The notes under the pieces were generated by a model, which had not been told where the DNA came from, searched no databases, and worked only from the letters and a program-made list of their open reading frames with translations. Positions 33,605 to 41,102 of a stretch of DNA of 42,941 nt are shown here, piece by piece. The stretch comes from Caldifarciminota bacterium (lineage in GTDB: Bacteria > Hydrothermota > Tepidihabitantia > SM23-42): positions 2,445,601 through 2,488,541 of the forward strand of contig CP070664.1 of the NCBI GenBank assembly GCA_020355325.1, given 5' to 3'. Made by a program: the position numbers and the translations under genes. The stretch's first letter is position 1. Every line of letters begins with the position of its first letter.

Positions 33605-34305
33605 TAACATTTACCTTAAATGGTCTTGACGTTCAGGTTCAAGAAGGTACAACAGTCTTGGAGGCGTGTAAGTTCTACGGGCTTGAGATTCCAACATTGT
33701 GCTACAACGATGGACTACAGCCATACGGTGGCTGTCGTTTATGCCTGGTCGAAATTGGGAAAAAAGAAAGAGCCAAACTCGTCAGTTCATGCACGTATCC
33801 GGTCGAGGAAGGACTCATCGTACGGACGAACACGAAGCGGGTCATCAACGCGCGAAAGATGATGATTGAATTACTCCTCTCGATCTGTCCTTCGTCAAAG
33901 ACGATTCAGGACCTGGCGTCGAAGTTCAACGTGAGAAAAGTTCGCTTTCCTGTACGGCATGATGACTGTATACTCTGTGGTTTATGCGTTCGGATGTGCA
34001 AAGAGCAGATGCAATCCGGTGCCATTGGTTTTACTGAACGCGGCTACAAAAAGAAGATCATGACTCCGTTTAACATCAAATCTGATGAGTGTCGACTCTG
34101 TGGTGGGTGTATCTACCTCTGTCCTGCCTGCCAACTCCGCTGTCAGGGACCAGACGCTCCAACCGATATCTGCAATGCCTGTCTATCACTCGAACCGACG
34201 TGCATCGAGGCCCACGACGACTATCAATGCTGGATGGGAACGACGGGTGACTGTGGCACATGCGAGGGACGACCAGATCAAATAAAGAAAAAAGATGAGA
34301 GATGA
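33601..34305 (+). CDS. Short NuoG/HydA-N-like iron-sulfur subunit
   Basis: 234 residues. A plant-type [2Fe-2S] domain (PTLCYNDGLQPYGGCRLCLV and a later SSC) is followed by a ferredoxin pair (CILCGLCVRMC and CRLCGGCIYLC) and a cysteine-rich tail (CNACLS, CEGR) unlike NuoG. The H-x3-C-x2-C-x5-C site that normally follows the [2Fe-2S] domain is absent: the region reads ICPSSKTIQDLASKFNV. There is no H-cluster or molybdopterin domain. It would carry electrons from the NuoF-like flavin to the next subunit. It overlaps its neighbour by 4 bp. Confidence 0.85.
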   Translation: MITFTLNGLDVQVQEGTTVLEACKFYGLEIPTLCYNDGLQPYGGCRLCLVEIGKKERAKLVSSCTYPVEEGLIVRTNTKRVINARKMMIELLLSICPSSKTIQDLASKFNVRKVRFPVRHDDCILCGLCVRMCKEQMQSGAIGFTERGYKKKIMTPFNIKSDECRLCGGCIYLCPACQLRCQGPDAPTDICNACLSLEPTCIEAHDDYQCWMGTTGDCGTCEGRPDQIKKKDER

Positions 34306-34828
34306 CAGATAGCGGATAACAGATGGGAGATTAATTATGAGAGAAAAAGAAGGATATAAGAAATTAAGAATATATCAAAAAGCTCACAAACTTGCTATAA
34401 AGGTTCACAAAATGACTCTTCATCTACCGAAATTTGAACTGTATGAAGAAGGTAGCCAAATACGTAGGTCGTCGAAATCAGTTTCAAGCAACCTCGTTGA
34501 GGGCTATTCATTGAGAAGATACAAAAATGAATATCTTCGGTATCTTTCTCAATCTTACGCATCGAGTCAAGAGACTATTGAACATTTAGATTACTTATAT
34601 GAAACTAATTCATTAAAAGATAAAATCTTATATGAAGAATTGAACAAGGCATACAACGAATTGTGTGGCATGCTATTTAATTTTACCCAATCAGTTTGGG
34701 AAAAGCACGAAACAAAATTGTTTCGAAATAAAATCAATGATTGATACCAGAAGAAAACACAAAAATACATTGATGAAAGAAAAATTTATGAAATTAACTC
34801 ATATCTGGTATCTCATATCTGCTATCTG
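34306..34828. mobile_element. Candidate IVS-like stem-loop element 2 (inverted repeats around a four-helix-bundle ORF)
   Basis: Left arm 34306-34336 starts directly after the NuoG-like stop; right arm 34792-34828 ends 19 bp before the GltB-like start. The arms share CAGATAGC, GATA, AGAT and an inner TTAATT in inverted orientation, with a nine-base insertion on the right. The arms have a different sequence from those of element 1 but hold the same kind of ORF in the same kind of gap. In RNA they would form an interrupted stem around the ORF. Mobility is inferred. Confidence 0.55.
34337..34744 (+). CDS. Four-helix-bundle protein (S23/IVS family), copy 2
   Basis: 135 residues with family features KLRIYQKAHKLAIKVHKMTL, the turn QIRRSSKSVSSNLVEGY, and AYASSQETIEHLDYLYETN-type helices (YASSQETIEHL). 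It is distinct in sequence from copy 1, so the pair is not a recent duplication. It lies between the NuoG-like and GltB-like genes, bracketed by inverted repeats. Family members bind nucleic acid; a role in RNA processing or element maintenance is inferred. No known catalytic residues are visible. Confidence 0.85.
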   Translation: MREKEGYKKLRIYQKAHKLAIKVHKMTLHLPKFELYEEGSQIRRSSKSVSSNLVEGYSLRRYKNEYLRYLSQSYASSQETIEHLDYLYETNSLKDKILYEELNKAYNELCGMLFNFTQSVWEKHETKLFRNKIND

Positions 34829-34846
34829 AAAAAGAAAGGAGAGCAA

Positions 34847-36430
34847 ATGGGTTCTTTATCAAAAATAAATGCATCGGCAGCAACACTTACAAAAAATAGA
34901 ACCGAAGAATCTATTGTTCCGCTCAGCGGAATGTGCGTTACGTGTGTAGACGGTTGTATCGGTATGTGTGAGATTGGTAAGTCTGCGTATCGTGGCCATG
35001 AAGTCATCTACCCACAGCCCTTTGGTATTCTCACCGCTGCATCTGAAAAGAATTATCCGGTCGACTATTCTCATTTTAATATAATGGGAACAGCGGTTGG
35101 TGCAGTGGGTATCGAAGCAGATCCTGATAAGGCAATTTTTCCCAATGTGAATGTAGAACAGAAACTCGGCGCGAACGATGGTATCAAAGTCAAGTTTCCA
35201 ATGGTTATTCCGGGATTGGGATCTACGAATGTAGCAAAGAATAACTGGGAAGGATTAGCGATTGGTGCAGCCTTATCTGGCATCATGCTCACGATTGGAG
35301 AAAATGTTGTGGCAATGGACATGACGAGTGAAATCAAAAATGGACACGTTGTAAGGGCTCCGGACCTGGAAAATCGTGTGAAACTCTATAAAGACTGGCA
35401 GCGAGACGGCTATGGCATGATCATTGTTCAGGCAAATGTTGAAGATACGAGATTAGGTGTTCAGGAATTCACGATTCAGAAACTCGGGGTTGAAGCAGTC
35501 GAGCTCAACTGGGGTCAGGGTGCAAAGGATATCGGTGGCGAGGTAAAGATTAAAGACCTCAAAAAGGCACAAACCTTAAGAAAACGCGGTTATGTTGTGA
35601 TACCAGATCCACTCGACCCTGATGTGATTAAGGCCTTTGAACACAGGTCATTCACTGAATTCGAACGCCATTCCAGAATCGGTATGGTAGATGAAGAGTC
35701 GTTCATTAAGAGAGTCGAAGAACTACGCCAGGCTGGAGCAAAGTATGTCTTCTTGAAGACCGGTGCCTATAGACCCGCTGACCTTGCCCGTGCTGTGAAG
35801 TACTCATCTGAGGCAAAAATAGACCTTTTAACGGTTGATGGTGCTGGTGGTGGAACCGGTATGAGTCCGTGGCATATGATGAACGAGTGGGGTATGCCTC
35901 CTGTTGAAATCCACTCACTCACCTACTTCTACGCAGACAAACTCGCCAAAAAAGGAAAATACTTAACAGCGCTTGCCTTTGCCGGTGGCATTGCCTTTGA
36001 GGATCAGATCTTCAAGGCACTCGCACTCGGAGCGCCGTACACAAAATTAGTCGGCATGGCGCGTGCTCCATTGTGTGCAGCAATGGTTGGAAAAACAATC
36101 GGCAAGAAAATTGATGAAGAGGAAGTGCCTGTATTCGTTGAGCGCTTCGGAACGAGAAAAGAAGATATATTTGTTGCTGCATCGGAATTGAAAAAAGAGC
36201 TTGGCAAGGATTTTGAACGCGTTCCGACTGGTGCACTCGGTGTGTATACTTTTGTCGAGAGACTCGCCCAAGGGCTCAGACAGCTGATGACTGGAAACCG
36301 AAAATTCGCACTCGAGCACATTACACGAGATGATATTGCCTCGCTCACCAAAGATGCAGCGAACATCTCCGGCATTCCCTATGTCATGGATGTTGATAAA
36401 GAGGAAGTCGAAAAAATTCTTAACGGGTAA
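34847..36430 (+). CDS. FMN-binding glutamate-synthase-like (GltB central/FMN domain) protein
   Basis: 527 residues of the glutamate synthase FMN (TIM-barrel) domain: KMGAVELNWGQGAKDIGGEV-like sequence (AVELNWGQGAKDIGGEV), LLTVDGAGGGTGMSPWHMMN and ALAFAGGIAFEDQIFKALALGA. There is no glutaminase domain. The [3Fe-4S] loop of true GltB (CxxxxCPVG after the barrel) is not visible; instead an N-terminal C30-x2-C33-x3-C37-x3-C41 set could bind a cluster. With the GltD-like half of the NuoF fusion, it may form the FMN site of a transhydrogenase-like complex or an unusual glutamate synthase. GGAGAG precedes the ATG at 34847. The true reaction is unknown. Confidence 0.85.
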   Translation: MGSLSKINASAATLTKNRTEESIVPLSGMCVTCVDGCIGMCEIGKSAYRGHEVIYPQPFGILTAASEKNYPVDYSHFNIMGTAVGAVGIEADPDKAIFPNVNVEQKLGANDGIKVKFPMVIPGLGSTNVAKNNWEGLAIGAALSGIMLTIGENVVAMDMTSEIKNGHVVRAPDLENRVKLYKDWQRDGYGMIIVQANVEDTRLGVQEFTIQKLGVEAVELNWGQGAKDIGGEVKIKDLKKAQTLRKRGYVVIPDPLDPDVIKAFEHRSFTEFERHSRIGMVDEESFIKRVEELRQAGAKYVFLKTGAYRPADLARAVKYSSEAKIDLLTVDGAGGGTGMSPWHMMNEWGMPPVEIHSLTYFYADKLAKKGKYLTALAFAGGIAFEDQIFKALALGAPYTKLVGMARAPLCAAMVGKTIGKKIDEEEVPVFVERFGTRKEDIFVAASELKKELGKDFERVPTGALGVYTFVERLAQGLRQLMTGNRKFALEHITRDDIASLTKDAANISGIPYVMDVDKEEVEKILNG

Positions 36431-36776
36431 CAGATAACAGAAACCTTTTAATTTCTCACCCTCTTAGTGTGGGTATAAATCTATGTGTTTTTCCGAAACC
36501 CTGCCATCGTATGGCGTGGTTCGGAAAGAGTTTTAACAAAATCAGTACATAAAGAAAAATGAAGGATAATATTGAGCTCTCTTAATCTTAATAGAGACAA
36601 CAATTGATCATTACCCATCAACCGTTCGAAATCATCGGCCGGCTAATCCTAAAATCCTTTTCTATATTGTATTATAAGGAAGAAAACATGCAAATAATAT
36701 CCCAAAACCCTCAGTTTCTCTCACTCCTCAACATTCTTGCATCAGTATCAATGTGCGCCCCGACAAAATCCACGGA
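36431..36776. other. Intergenic region after the redox operon with a strong hairpin
   Basis: This 346-bp gap has a GGTAACAGATAACAGAAA class A repeat at 36425-36442 and a hairpin at 36490-36527: outer TTTCCGAAACC with GGTTCGGAAA (one bulge) and inner GCCAT with ATGGC. The hairpin is followed by GAGTTTTAAC, so it may end transcription of the operon. The remainder is AT-rich; an ORF over 36604-36873 shows no family features and overlaps the oppositely oriented GT39 gene. Confidence 0.5.
36490..36531 (+). terminator. Hairpin, possible terminator of the redox operon
   Basis: A near-perfect outer stem of about 10 bp with an inner 5-bp stem around a CGT loop, followed by a short T run (TTTT at 36531-36534). 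It lies about 60 bp beyond the last gene; the short T run makes the call moderate. Confidence 0.5.
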
Positions 36777-38297
36777 TCAATACCATTTTAATCGTTGTCT
36801 TAATTCAGACCATGTGACGGTCGGATTACGGCATACAAATATCTCCTGGTTAACTTCCCAGGTTGCGGCGTAAGGATGAATATGGGTATCAAAAAGTTTT
36901 ACGTCGTGAAAATATTGCAGTAGAAAATTCTTATCGATACCGATCGCGACTGCCGCTTTCAGTTGCTGATTACCAGGCACCCAGAACCTATAATTATTAT
37001 GTCCGCTTATCGCTTCAGGCAAGCCATAGTCGCCTCTGTAGTAGTTTATTGCACCTGCCTTACTGAAGTTGTTCGTGATGATTATACACTCAAGCCTTTC
37101 CTCGGGTGAAAGGGTTTCAAAAGCTCTGGCAACGTTTTCCACCATTTCTCTCCACCCGAATTTCAGTGCGAAATGCACCGGCAAATCGATCCTATCACCC
37201 CTGTGTATCTGAACGTGTCTCACGAGACCTATTGCCTTTGAATAGGGAATGAAATATTCGATCGGTACTACTGGTAGCCCGAAGGGAAGTAGTATAAGTC
37301 CGGTAAAGACAATGGTTGCTATTGCAGCTGCTTTTACCCATGTTCTTTTTATTCTTTCGCAATACCGTTCAAAAACAATCGCCCCTCCTGCAAGCAGCAA
37401 GGGTATGACAGGAAAGACATAATAGACCTTGGAGCGCTGTAAAATATAAGTCAGCAGAAAAACCAGTGATAGAATGCCCAGTGCTCGAAACTTTTTTCCT
37501 TCTTTCCCAAAAAGTAAATACAGCACCCCTCCCATCCATAGAGGGAACACAACGGGATTGAGTGCGAGGATGATCTGCCACAAGAATCCAAAAGCGGATT
37601 GAGGGTAGATACTATACTGCTGGGTTAGGCGAATAAATTCCAGCGTCGGCCAACCGTGTACTACCTGCCAGATAATATTTGGCAAGAATATTAGCCCTGC
37701 GATAACACCACCAGCAAAAGGCCATATGGATGTCATTATAAAGCGGCGTCGAGTCACCACAAGTCCTACGAGTAGTGCAAAAGCAAACACGAGCATTGTC
37801 AGCTTGTTCTGAAGGCCCAAACCAGCGATCACGCCAAAGACAAGCCACAACTGGGCAGGGCCACCCATCATTATCTCTATCAAGACGATGGTGGCAAGGG
37901 CAATGATAACGATGTCCAACGCGTTCATGGAATAGAAGCTGAAGATGGCCCAGAATCCGGGTGCTGCTACCATTGCAAGCGCTGTTATGGTTTGGGCGAA
38001 TCGGCCGCCGCCCAGCTTTTTGGTAATTCGCGATGCAAGGAGTATCGATAACGCCCCGGCCAATGCAGAAACTGCTCTCAGCCAAATATACGAATCGCCG
38101 AACAAATTCCGCACAATGAGGACTATTAATGCTACTAACGGAGGATGATCCACATAGCCGAAATCCAGGTTCTTACTACAATCTATGTAATAGAATTCAT
38201 CACCGAACGGACCGTAACTCCACGCCGTGGCAAGCAGCAGCGCTGCCATCAGGATAGCACATATGAGCGGGGGACTGATAAATACTTTACCACACAT
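36777..38297 (-). CDS. Membrane glycosyltransferase, GT39/PMT (ArnT-like) family
   Basis: 506 residues with about ten hydrophobic helices. The first periplasmic loop has the expected acidic motif: YGPFGDEFYYIDCSKNLDFG with its D-E pair, then YVDHPPLVALIV, which together are typical of GT39 and ArnT-like enzymes. The C-terminal 150 residues are soluble, with DLPVHFALKFGWREM and NYYRGDYGLPEAISGHNNYRF (shown in part). It would transfer a sugar from a polyprenyl-phosphate donor. The ATG at 38297 lies about 60 nt after a TATAAT box and has no obvious ribosome-binding site. Acceptor unknown. Confidence 0.88.
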   Translation of the reverse strand: MCGKVFISPPLICAILMAALLLATAWSYGPFGDEFYYIDCSKNLDFGYVDHPPLVALIVLIVRNLFGDSYIWLRAVSALAGALSILLASRITKKLGGGRFAQTITALAMVAAPGFWAIFSFYSMNALDIVIIALATIVLIEIMMGGPAQLWLVFGVIAGLGLQNKLTMLVFAFALLVGLVVTRRRFIMTSIWPFAGGVIAGLIFLPNIIWQVVHGWPTLEFIRLTQQYSIYPQSAFGFLWQIILALNPVVFPLWMGGVLYLLFGKEGKKFRALGILSLVFLLTYILQRSKVYYVFPVIPLLLAGGAIVFERYCERIKRTWVKAAAIATIVFTGLILLPFGLPVVPIEYFIPYSKAIGLVRHVQIHRGDRIDLPVHFALKFGWREMVENVARAFETLSPEERLECIIITNNFSKAGAINYYRGDYGLPEAISGHNNYRFWVPGNQQLKAAVAIGIDKNFLLQYFHDVKLFDTHIHPYAATWEVNQEIFVCRNPTVTWSELRQRLKWY

Positions 38298-38361
38298 GGG
38301 TCATGGAATCATATCGTAACATGCTGCAAAAATTCTGCACTGCACTTTCCTTCACCAATAT

Positions 38362-38389
38362 ATTATATTGCATGACAAATGTAAGTCAA
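38362..38389 (-). promoter_or_regulatory. Sigma-70-type promoter of the GT39 gene
   Basis: On the minus strand: TTGACT (38389-38384), a 16-bp spacer and TATAAT (38367-38362). Same design as the leaderless promoters, but with a leader of roughly 60 nt. Confidence 0.7.
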
Positions 38390-38430
38390 CGAAAAATTGC
38401 GTCACATCATTTTGGATGAGATTCCATAAC

Positions 38431-38483
38431 GGATAGGAGATGACAGAAATCAGATAGTAGAGTTCATTAAAAAATTAAAGGGG
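38431..38483. repeat. Intergenic class A repeat joined to a second shared segment
   Basis: GGATAGGAGATGACAG-type words run into GAAATCAGATAGTAG and then TTCATTAAAAAATTAAAGGGG. The 38446-38483 part is nearly identical (one substitution, one indel by eye) to 42219-42254, 3.8 kb away. The copy here lacks the terminator arms of the other. A 15-codon ORF at 38490-38537 follows but shows no known feature. Confidence 0.6.
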
Positions 38484-38513
38484 CAAACTATGAAAAATGA
38501 GAAAATTGGTGAT

Positions 38514-38819
38514 TTAATTAACAGTCAAATGGCTTAGAAGGTTTTTAATCTCATCCGAATAAGGAATTATCTTAGAAATCTTCCGCAATATCTCGATACC
38601 GCGTCCTCGGTCACCGTGCACTAAACAAGATTCGGCGAATTTTATTGCCTCGTTTTCTAATTGACCAAGGATCATATATCGCATATCCTCTGACCAATTA
38701 TCATACACCCTCTTGAATGGCGCGTCACGAAATAATGAAAAAGCATATCGGTACTCGGTCTTAGCAAATGCCCGCTCACCAGCACGCATAAGTGCCTTTG
38801 CCTGCGCAAGATGCTCCAG
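38514..38819 (-). pseudogene. BTAD-domain continuation of the SARP-like regulator, beyond an in-frame TAG
   Basis: The frame of the upstream regulator continues past its TAG: 10 codons encode LEHLAQAKAL, then ATG at 38789 starts a 91-residue stretch. This is a BTAD-type helical domain (AERAFAKTEYRYAFSLFRDAPF-like, here GERAFAKTEYRYAFSLF; DNWSEDMRYMIL; the final GIEILRKISKIIPYSDEIKN), the domain that follows a SARP winged helix. No other stop interrupts it. It could be made by readthrough, by re-initiation at the ATG (AAAGG lies 6 nt upstream), or be the tail of a gene broken by a nonsense mutation or sequencing error. Confidence 0.65.
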
Positions 38820-40748
38820 CTATTCACCATAGTCGGTTATAAAATGGCAATCAAAAGATAGCCTATTTTCTTTTATATAAAGAATATGGGAAGGAAGCCG
38901 GAGCGCCTTTCTTATCCTTACCAGAAGATGCGCAAGGTTTCTTGAAGGATGATCACTTCTCGGCCAGAAATTTTTGTGTATTTTGTCAAGTGAAATATGC
39001 CTGCTTTTTGAGGCCGCAAGATAAATTAAGAATGCAGTAGCCTTTGATGTTAGTTTCACTCTCAGATATTTTTGATTCTTATGAACAATCAGGTTGCCAA
39101 GAAATTTCACCGAATAAACCGGAATTTCCTTCTTGAATACAGGCAGATTAAGCATCGTCCTTGGAAGTCCACTCGGTCTTCCTTTTTCAAGGAGATCAGT
39201 AATCAATTCCGGGAAGAAAAAGATATACCGGTGAAGCAAACCCATAATACCCTTTTCCTCCGCATATCTCAATGCCCTCGCATACTGCCCATTCTTCAGA
39301 AGAAGTGCAAGTTTAATAATGGGTAAGGATCGTTCATATAACAGCATAGAATTTGTGGTGGCTGGTGTTTGAGAAACAAGAATTTCGATGATAGTTTTCA
39401 CATCTTCCAGTCGGTTCTTTACAAAAAATGGAAGGATTCTTTTAAGTGTACGTCTTGCCTTGGTTTTTTCTCCAAGACTACAATATGCACTCGCAATCGT
39501 AAAATAACAACCAAACATATTTCTTATCACTTCTTCTTTCTTTAACAAAGTAAGTGCCTTTGTAGCAAGTGATATCGCTTTATGGGGCATCCCTTTAACG
39601 AGTGACCAAACATATTGAATACGAATCCCTTTGAAATAACTCCCCCAATAATCTAGCTGCTCATCTTTCCATACTGAGAGTGCCTTTTTATATTCTCCCT
39701 TAACAACGAATATGTCAGCGAGCAAAGATTTGGCTATCTTTTCTTCCTCTCCATCTAATCTATCCAGTGATTTTAAATACCAGTACTCTGCTTCTCTATA
39801 ATCTTCTAACTGGGTATATAATTGACCCAGATGTCGCATAAAAAGAGGAGATACGCGTTTCCGTTTTCTCAATAATGTACGGCATGTCTTGGCTATAGCA
39901 AGTGCCTCTTTTATTTTCAAAAGTTCTGTATACGCAAAGCCTTCTGAAATAAGGAGCGAAAGCCGTGGGGCAAAGAGTAAATAAGAAAAATAATTTTTGT
40001 TCTTTTTGAGCATACCTCTTAATTCCTCTACTCTTTGTAACATCTTCCGTGGTTCTTCACTCCATGATAATGCCATAGTTTCAAGTAAACCCACTATCAA
40101 GGCTGAATAATACAGATTTCTGCTACTACACTCATCATACAAAATCTTTAATCTTTCCAGATAAGTACGCACGGGAATCTTCCCAAATAACAGGCCTATT
40201 CTCTCTACCTGTCTTCTTATATTTAACAGAGAATCAGGAATCTGAGGGAGAAGTTCATTTTTGGGTAGAGCAGGAATAGAATTCAACACCTCTGCCGATT
40301 TCGCGATAACCCCACGATCAAATAACTCTTTTGCTCTATCAAACTTTATTGTTGCTTCTTTGGTCCATGGACAATCAGTGAAATTACTCGTCATATTTTT
40401 CTGACTAAATCCAGCGTAGCCATACCTTTTCCAGATCCCCCATATTCCCTTAATTGAAATCCTGATACCTTCTTTTTCAAGCTTCACTTTTGCCTGTCTC
40501 ACGGTCAAGCCAGGCTCACTCTCCTTCATGAGCGCTATCTTTTCTTCTACATCTGGTTCTGCTCTGTTCCAGGGTCTTTTATAGGTGGGTAAAAGCCTTC
40601 CTTCGCCCTGTTCTTTATATAATTTAACCCACTTAAAGATAGTCCGGTAGGCGATATGAAACTTTAAGGCGGTTTGTCTGAACGACACGCCATTTTTAAG
40701 ATAGTATTGTACAACCTCAACTCGCATGTTTCGCTGCCTGTTGTTCAT
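38820..40748 (-). CDS. Transcriptional regulator: transposase-type HTH, TPR-like repeats and SARP-type winged helix
   Basis: About 642 residues from ATG 40748. The N-terminus carries two homeodomain-like HTHs as in IS transposases (VSFRQTALKFHIAYRTIFKW; EPGLTVRQAKVKLEKEGIRI). The middle (about 120-520) is TPR-like (YREAEYWYLKSLDRLDGEE, GEYKKALSVWKDEQ). The C-terminus is a SARP/OmpR-type winged helix (KATAFLIYLAASKSRHISLD, NLAHLLVRIRKAL). It ends at a TAG immediately before an in-frame BTAD domain. A direct DNA-binding regulator with protein-protein repeats is likely; no target is known. ATG 40748 is chosen because a promoter ends 10 nt upstream; TTG 40775 and ATG 40760 are in frame. Confidence 0.8.
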   Translation of the reverse strand: MNNRQRNMRVEVVQYYLKNGVSFRQTALKFHIAYRTIFKWVKLYKEQGEGRLLPTYKRPWNRAEPDVEEKIALMKESEPGLTVRQAKVKLEKEGIRISIKGIWGIWKRYGYAGFSQKNMTSNFTDCPWTKEATIKFDRAKELFDRGVIAKSAEVLNSIPALPKNELLPQIPDSLLNIRRQVERIGLLFGKIPVRTYLERLKILYDECSSRNLYYSALIVGLLETMALSWSEEPRKMLQRVEELRGMLKKNKNYFSYLLFAPRLSLLISEGFAYTELLKIKEALAIAKTCRTLLRKRKRVSPLFMRHLGQLYTQLEDYREAEYWYLKSLDRLDGEEEKIAKSLLADIFVVKGEYKKALSVWKDEQLDYWGSYFKGIRIQYVWSLVKGMPHKAISLATKALTLLKKEEVIRNMFGCYFTIASAYCSLGEKTKARRTLKRILPFFVKNRLEDVKTIIEILVSQTPATTNSMLLYERSLPIIKLALLLKNGQYARALRYAEEKGIMGLLHRYIFFFPELITDLLEKGRPSGLPRTMLNLPVFKKEIPVYSVKFLGNLIVHKNQKYLRVKLTSKATAFLIYLAASKSRHISLDKIHKNFWPRSDHPSRNLAHLLVRIRKALRLPSHILYIKENRLSFDCHFITDYGE

Positions 40749-40758
40749 ATGTGGAAAC

Positions 40759-40786
40759 ATTTTATTAAGACACAAACCTATGTCAA
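40759..40786 (-). promoter_or_regulatory. Sigma-70-type promoter of the SARP-like regulator
   Basis: On the minus strand: TTGACA (40786-40781), a 16-bp spacer and TAAAAT (40764-40759), then 10 nt to ATG 40748. Predicted leaderless or nearly so, with no Shine-Dalgarno sequence. Confidence 0.65.
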
Positions 40787-41102
40787 GAGAAAAAATATAT
40801 CCACATAACCTTCAGAAAAACAAAGGGTTTCAGCCACCTATTCATAAAATTAAACACAATTCATCTTATAATATATTAAGCATCCACAAGATACGAAAGG
40901 AGGTGATGGGATAAATAAACACCGGATTCATAGAGATAGAAAGGAAGTCAATAGTACAGACATATCGCTAGCAATAGTAAATTAACATTGAGCAGGGGAA
41001 AAAGATGAAGAATATATTGGCGAGCGAAACCAAAGGTGAAAAAAGACCTGACAATCTTTTTTCTCAAAAACCGTAGTAGGTCAGGGAAAGAAGGAGGTTA
41101 TT
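40787..41102. other. Non-coding leader region of the SBBP-repeat gene
   Basis: This 316-bp gap holds GAAAGGAGGTGAT at 40895-40907, a 13-base complement of the 16S rRNA 3' end, followed at once by ATGGGATAA, i.e. a two-codon ORF. Further on, AGGT (41034-41037) can pair with ACCT (41046-41049), or CCTGAC (41047-41052) can pair with GTCAGG (41080-41085) around an inner TTTTT/AAAAA stem. These two pairings exclude each other. I recognise no known riboswitch. An AGGAGGT ribosome-binding site (41092-41097) ends the region. Confidence 0.45.

Noticed and set aside
30009..34828. Diversity-generating retroelement, suggested by the avd-like four-helix-bundle proteins
   Set aside because: No reverse transcriptase and no template/variable repeat pair is visible in the window.
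36604..36873. 89-codon ORF beyond the redox operon
   Set aside because: No recognisable features, overlaps the end of the oppositely oriented GT39 gene and has no ribosome-binding site.
38490..38537. 15-codon ORF after the shared repeat
   Set aside because: Has AGGGG upstream, but it is too short and overlaps the end of the BTAD-encoding region on the other strand; no independent support.
40726..40914. 62-codon plus-strand ORF
   Set aside because: Lies over the regulator's promoter and start on the other strand, with no family features.
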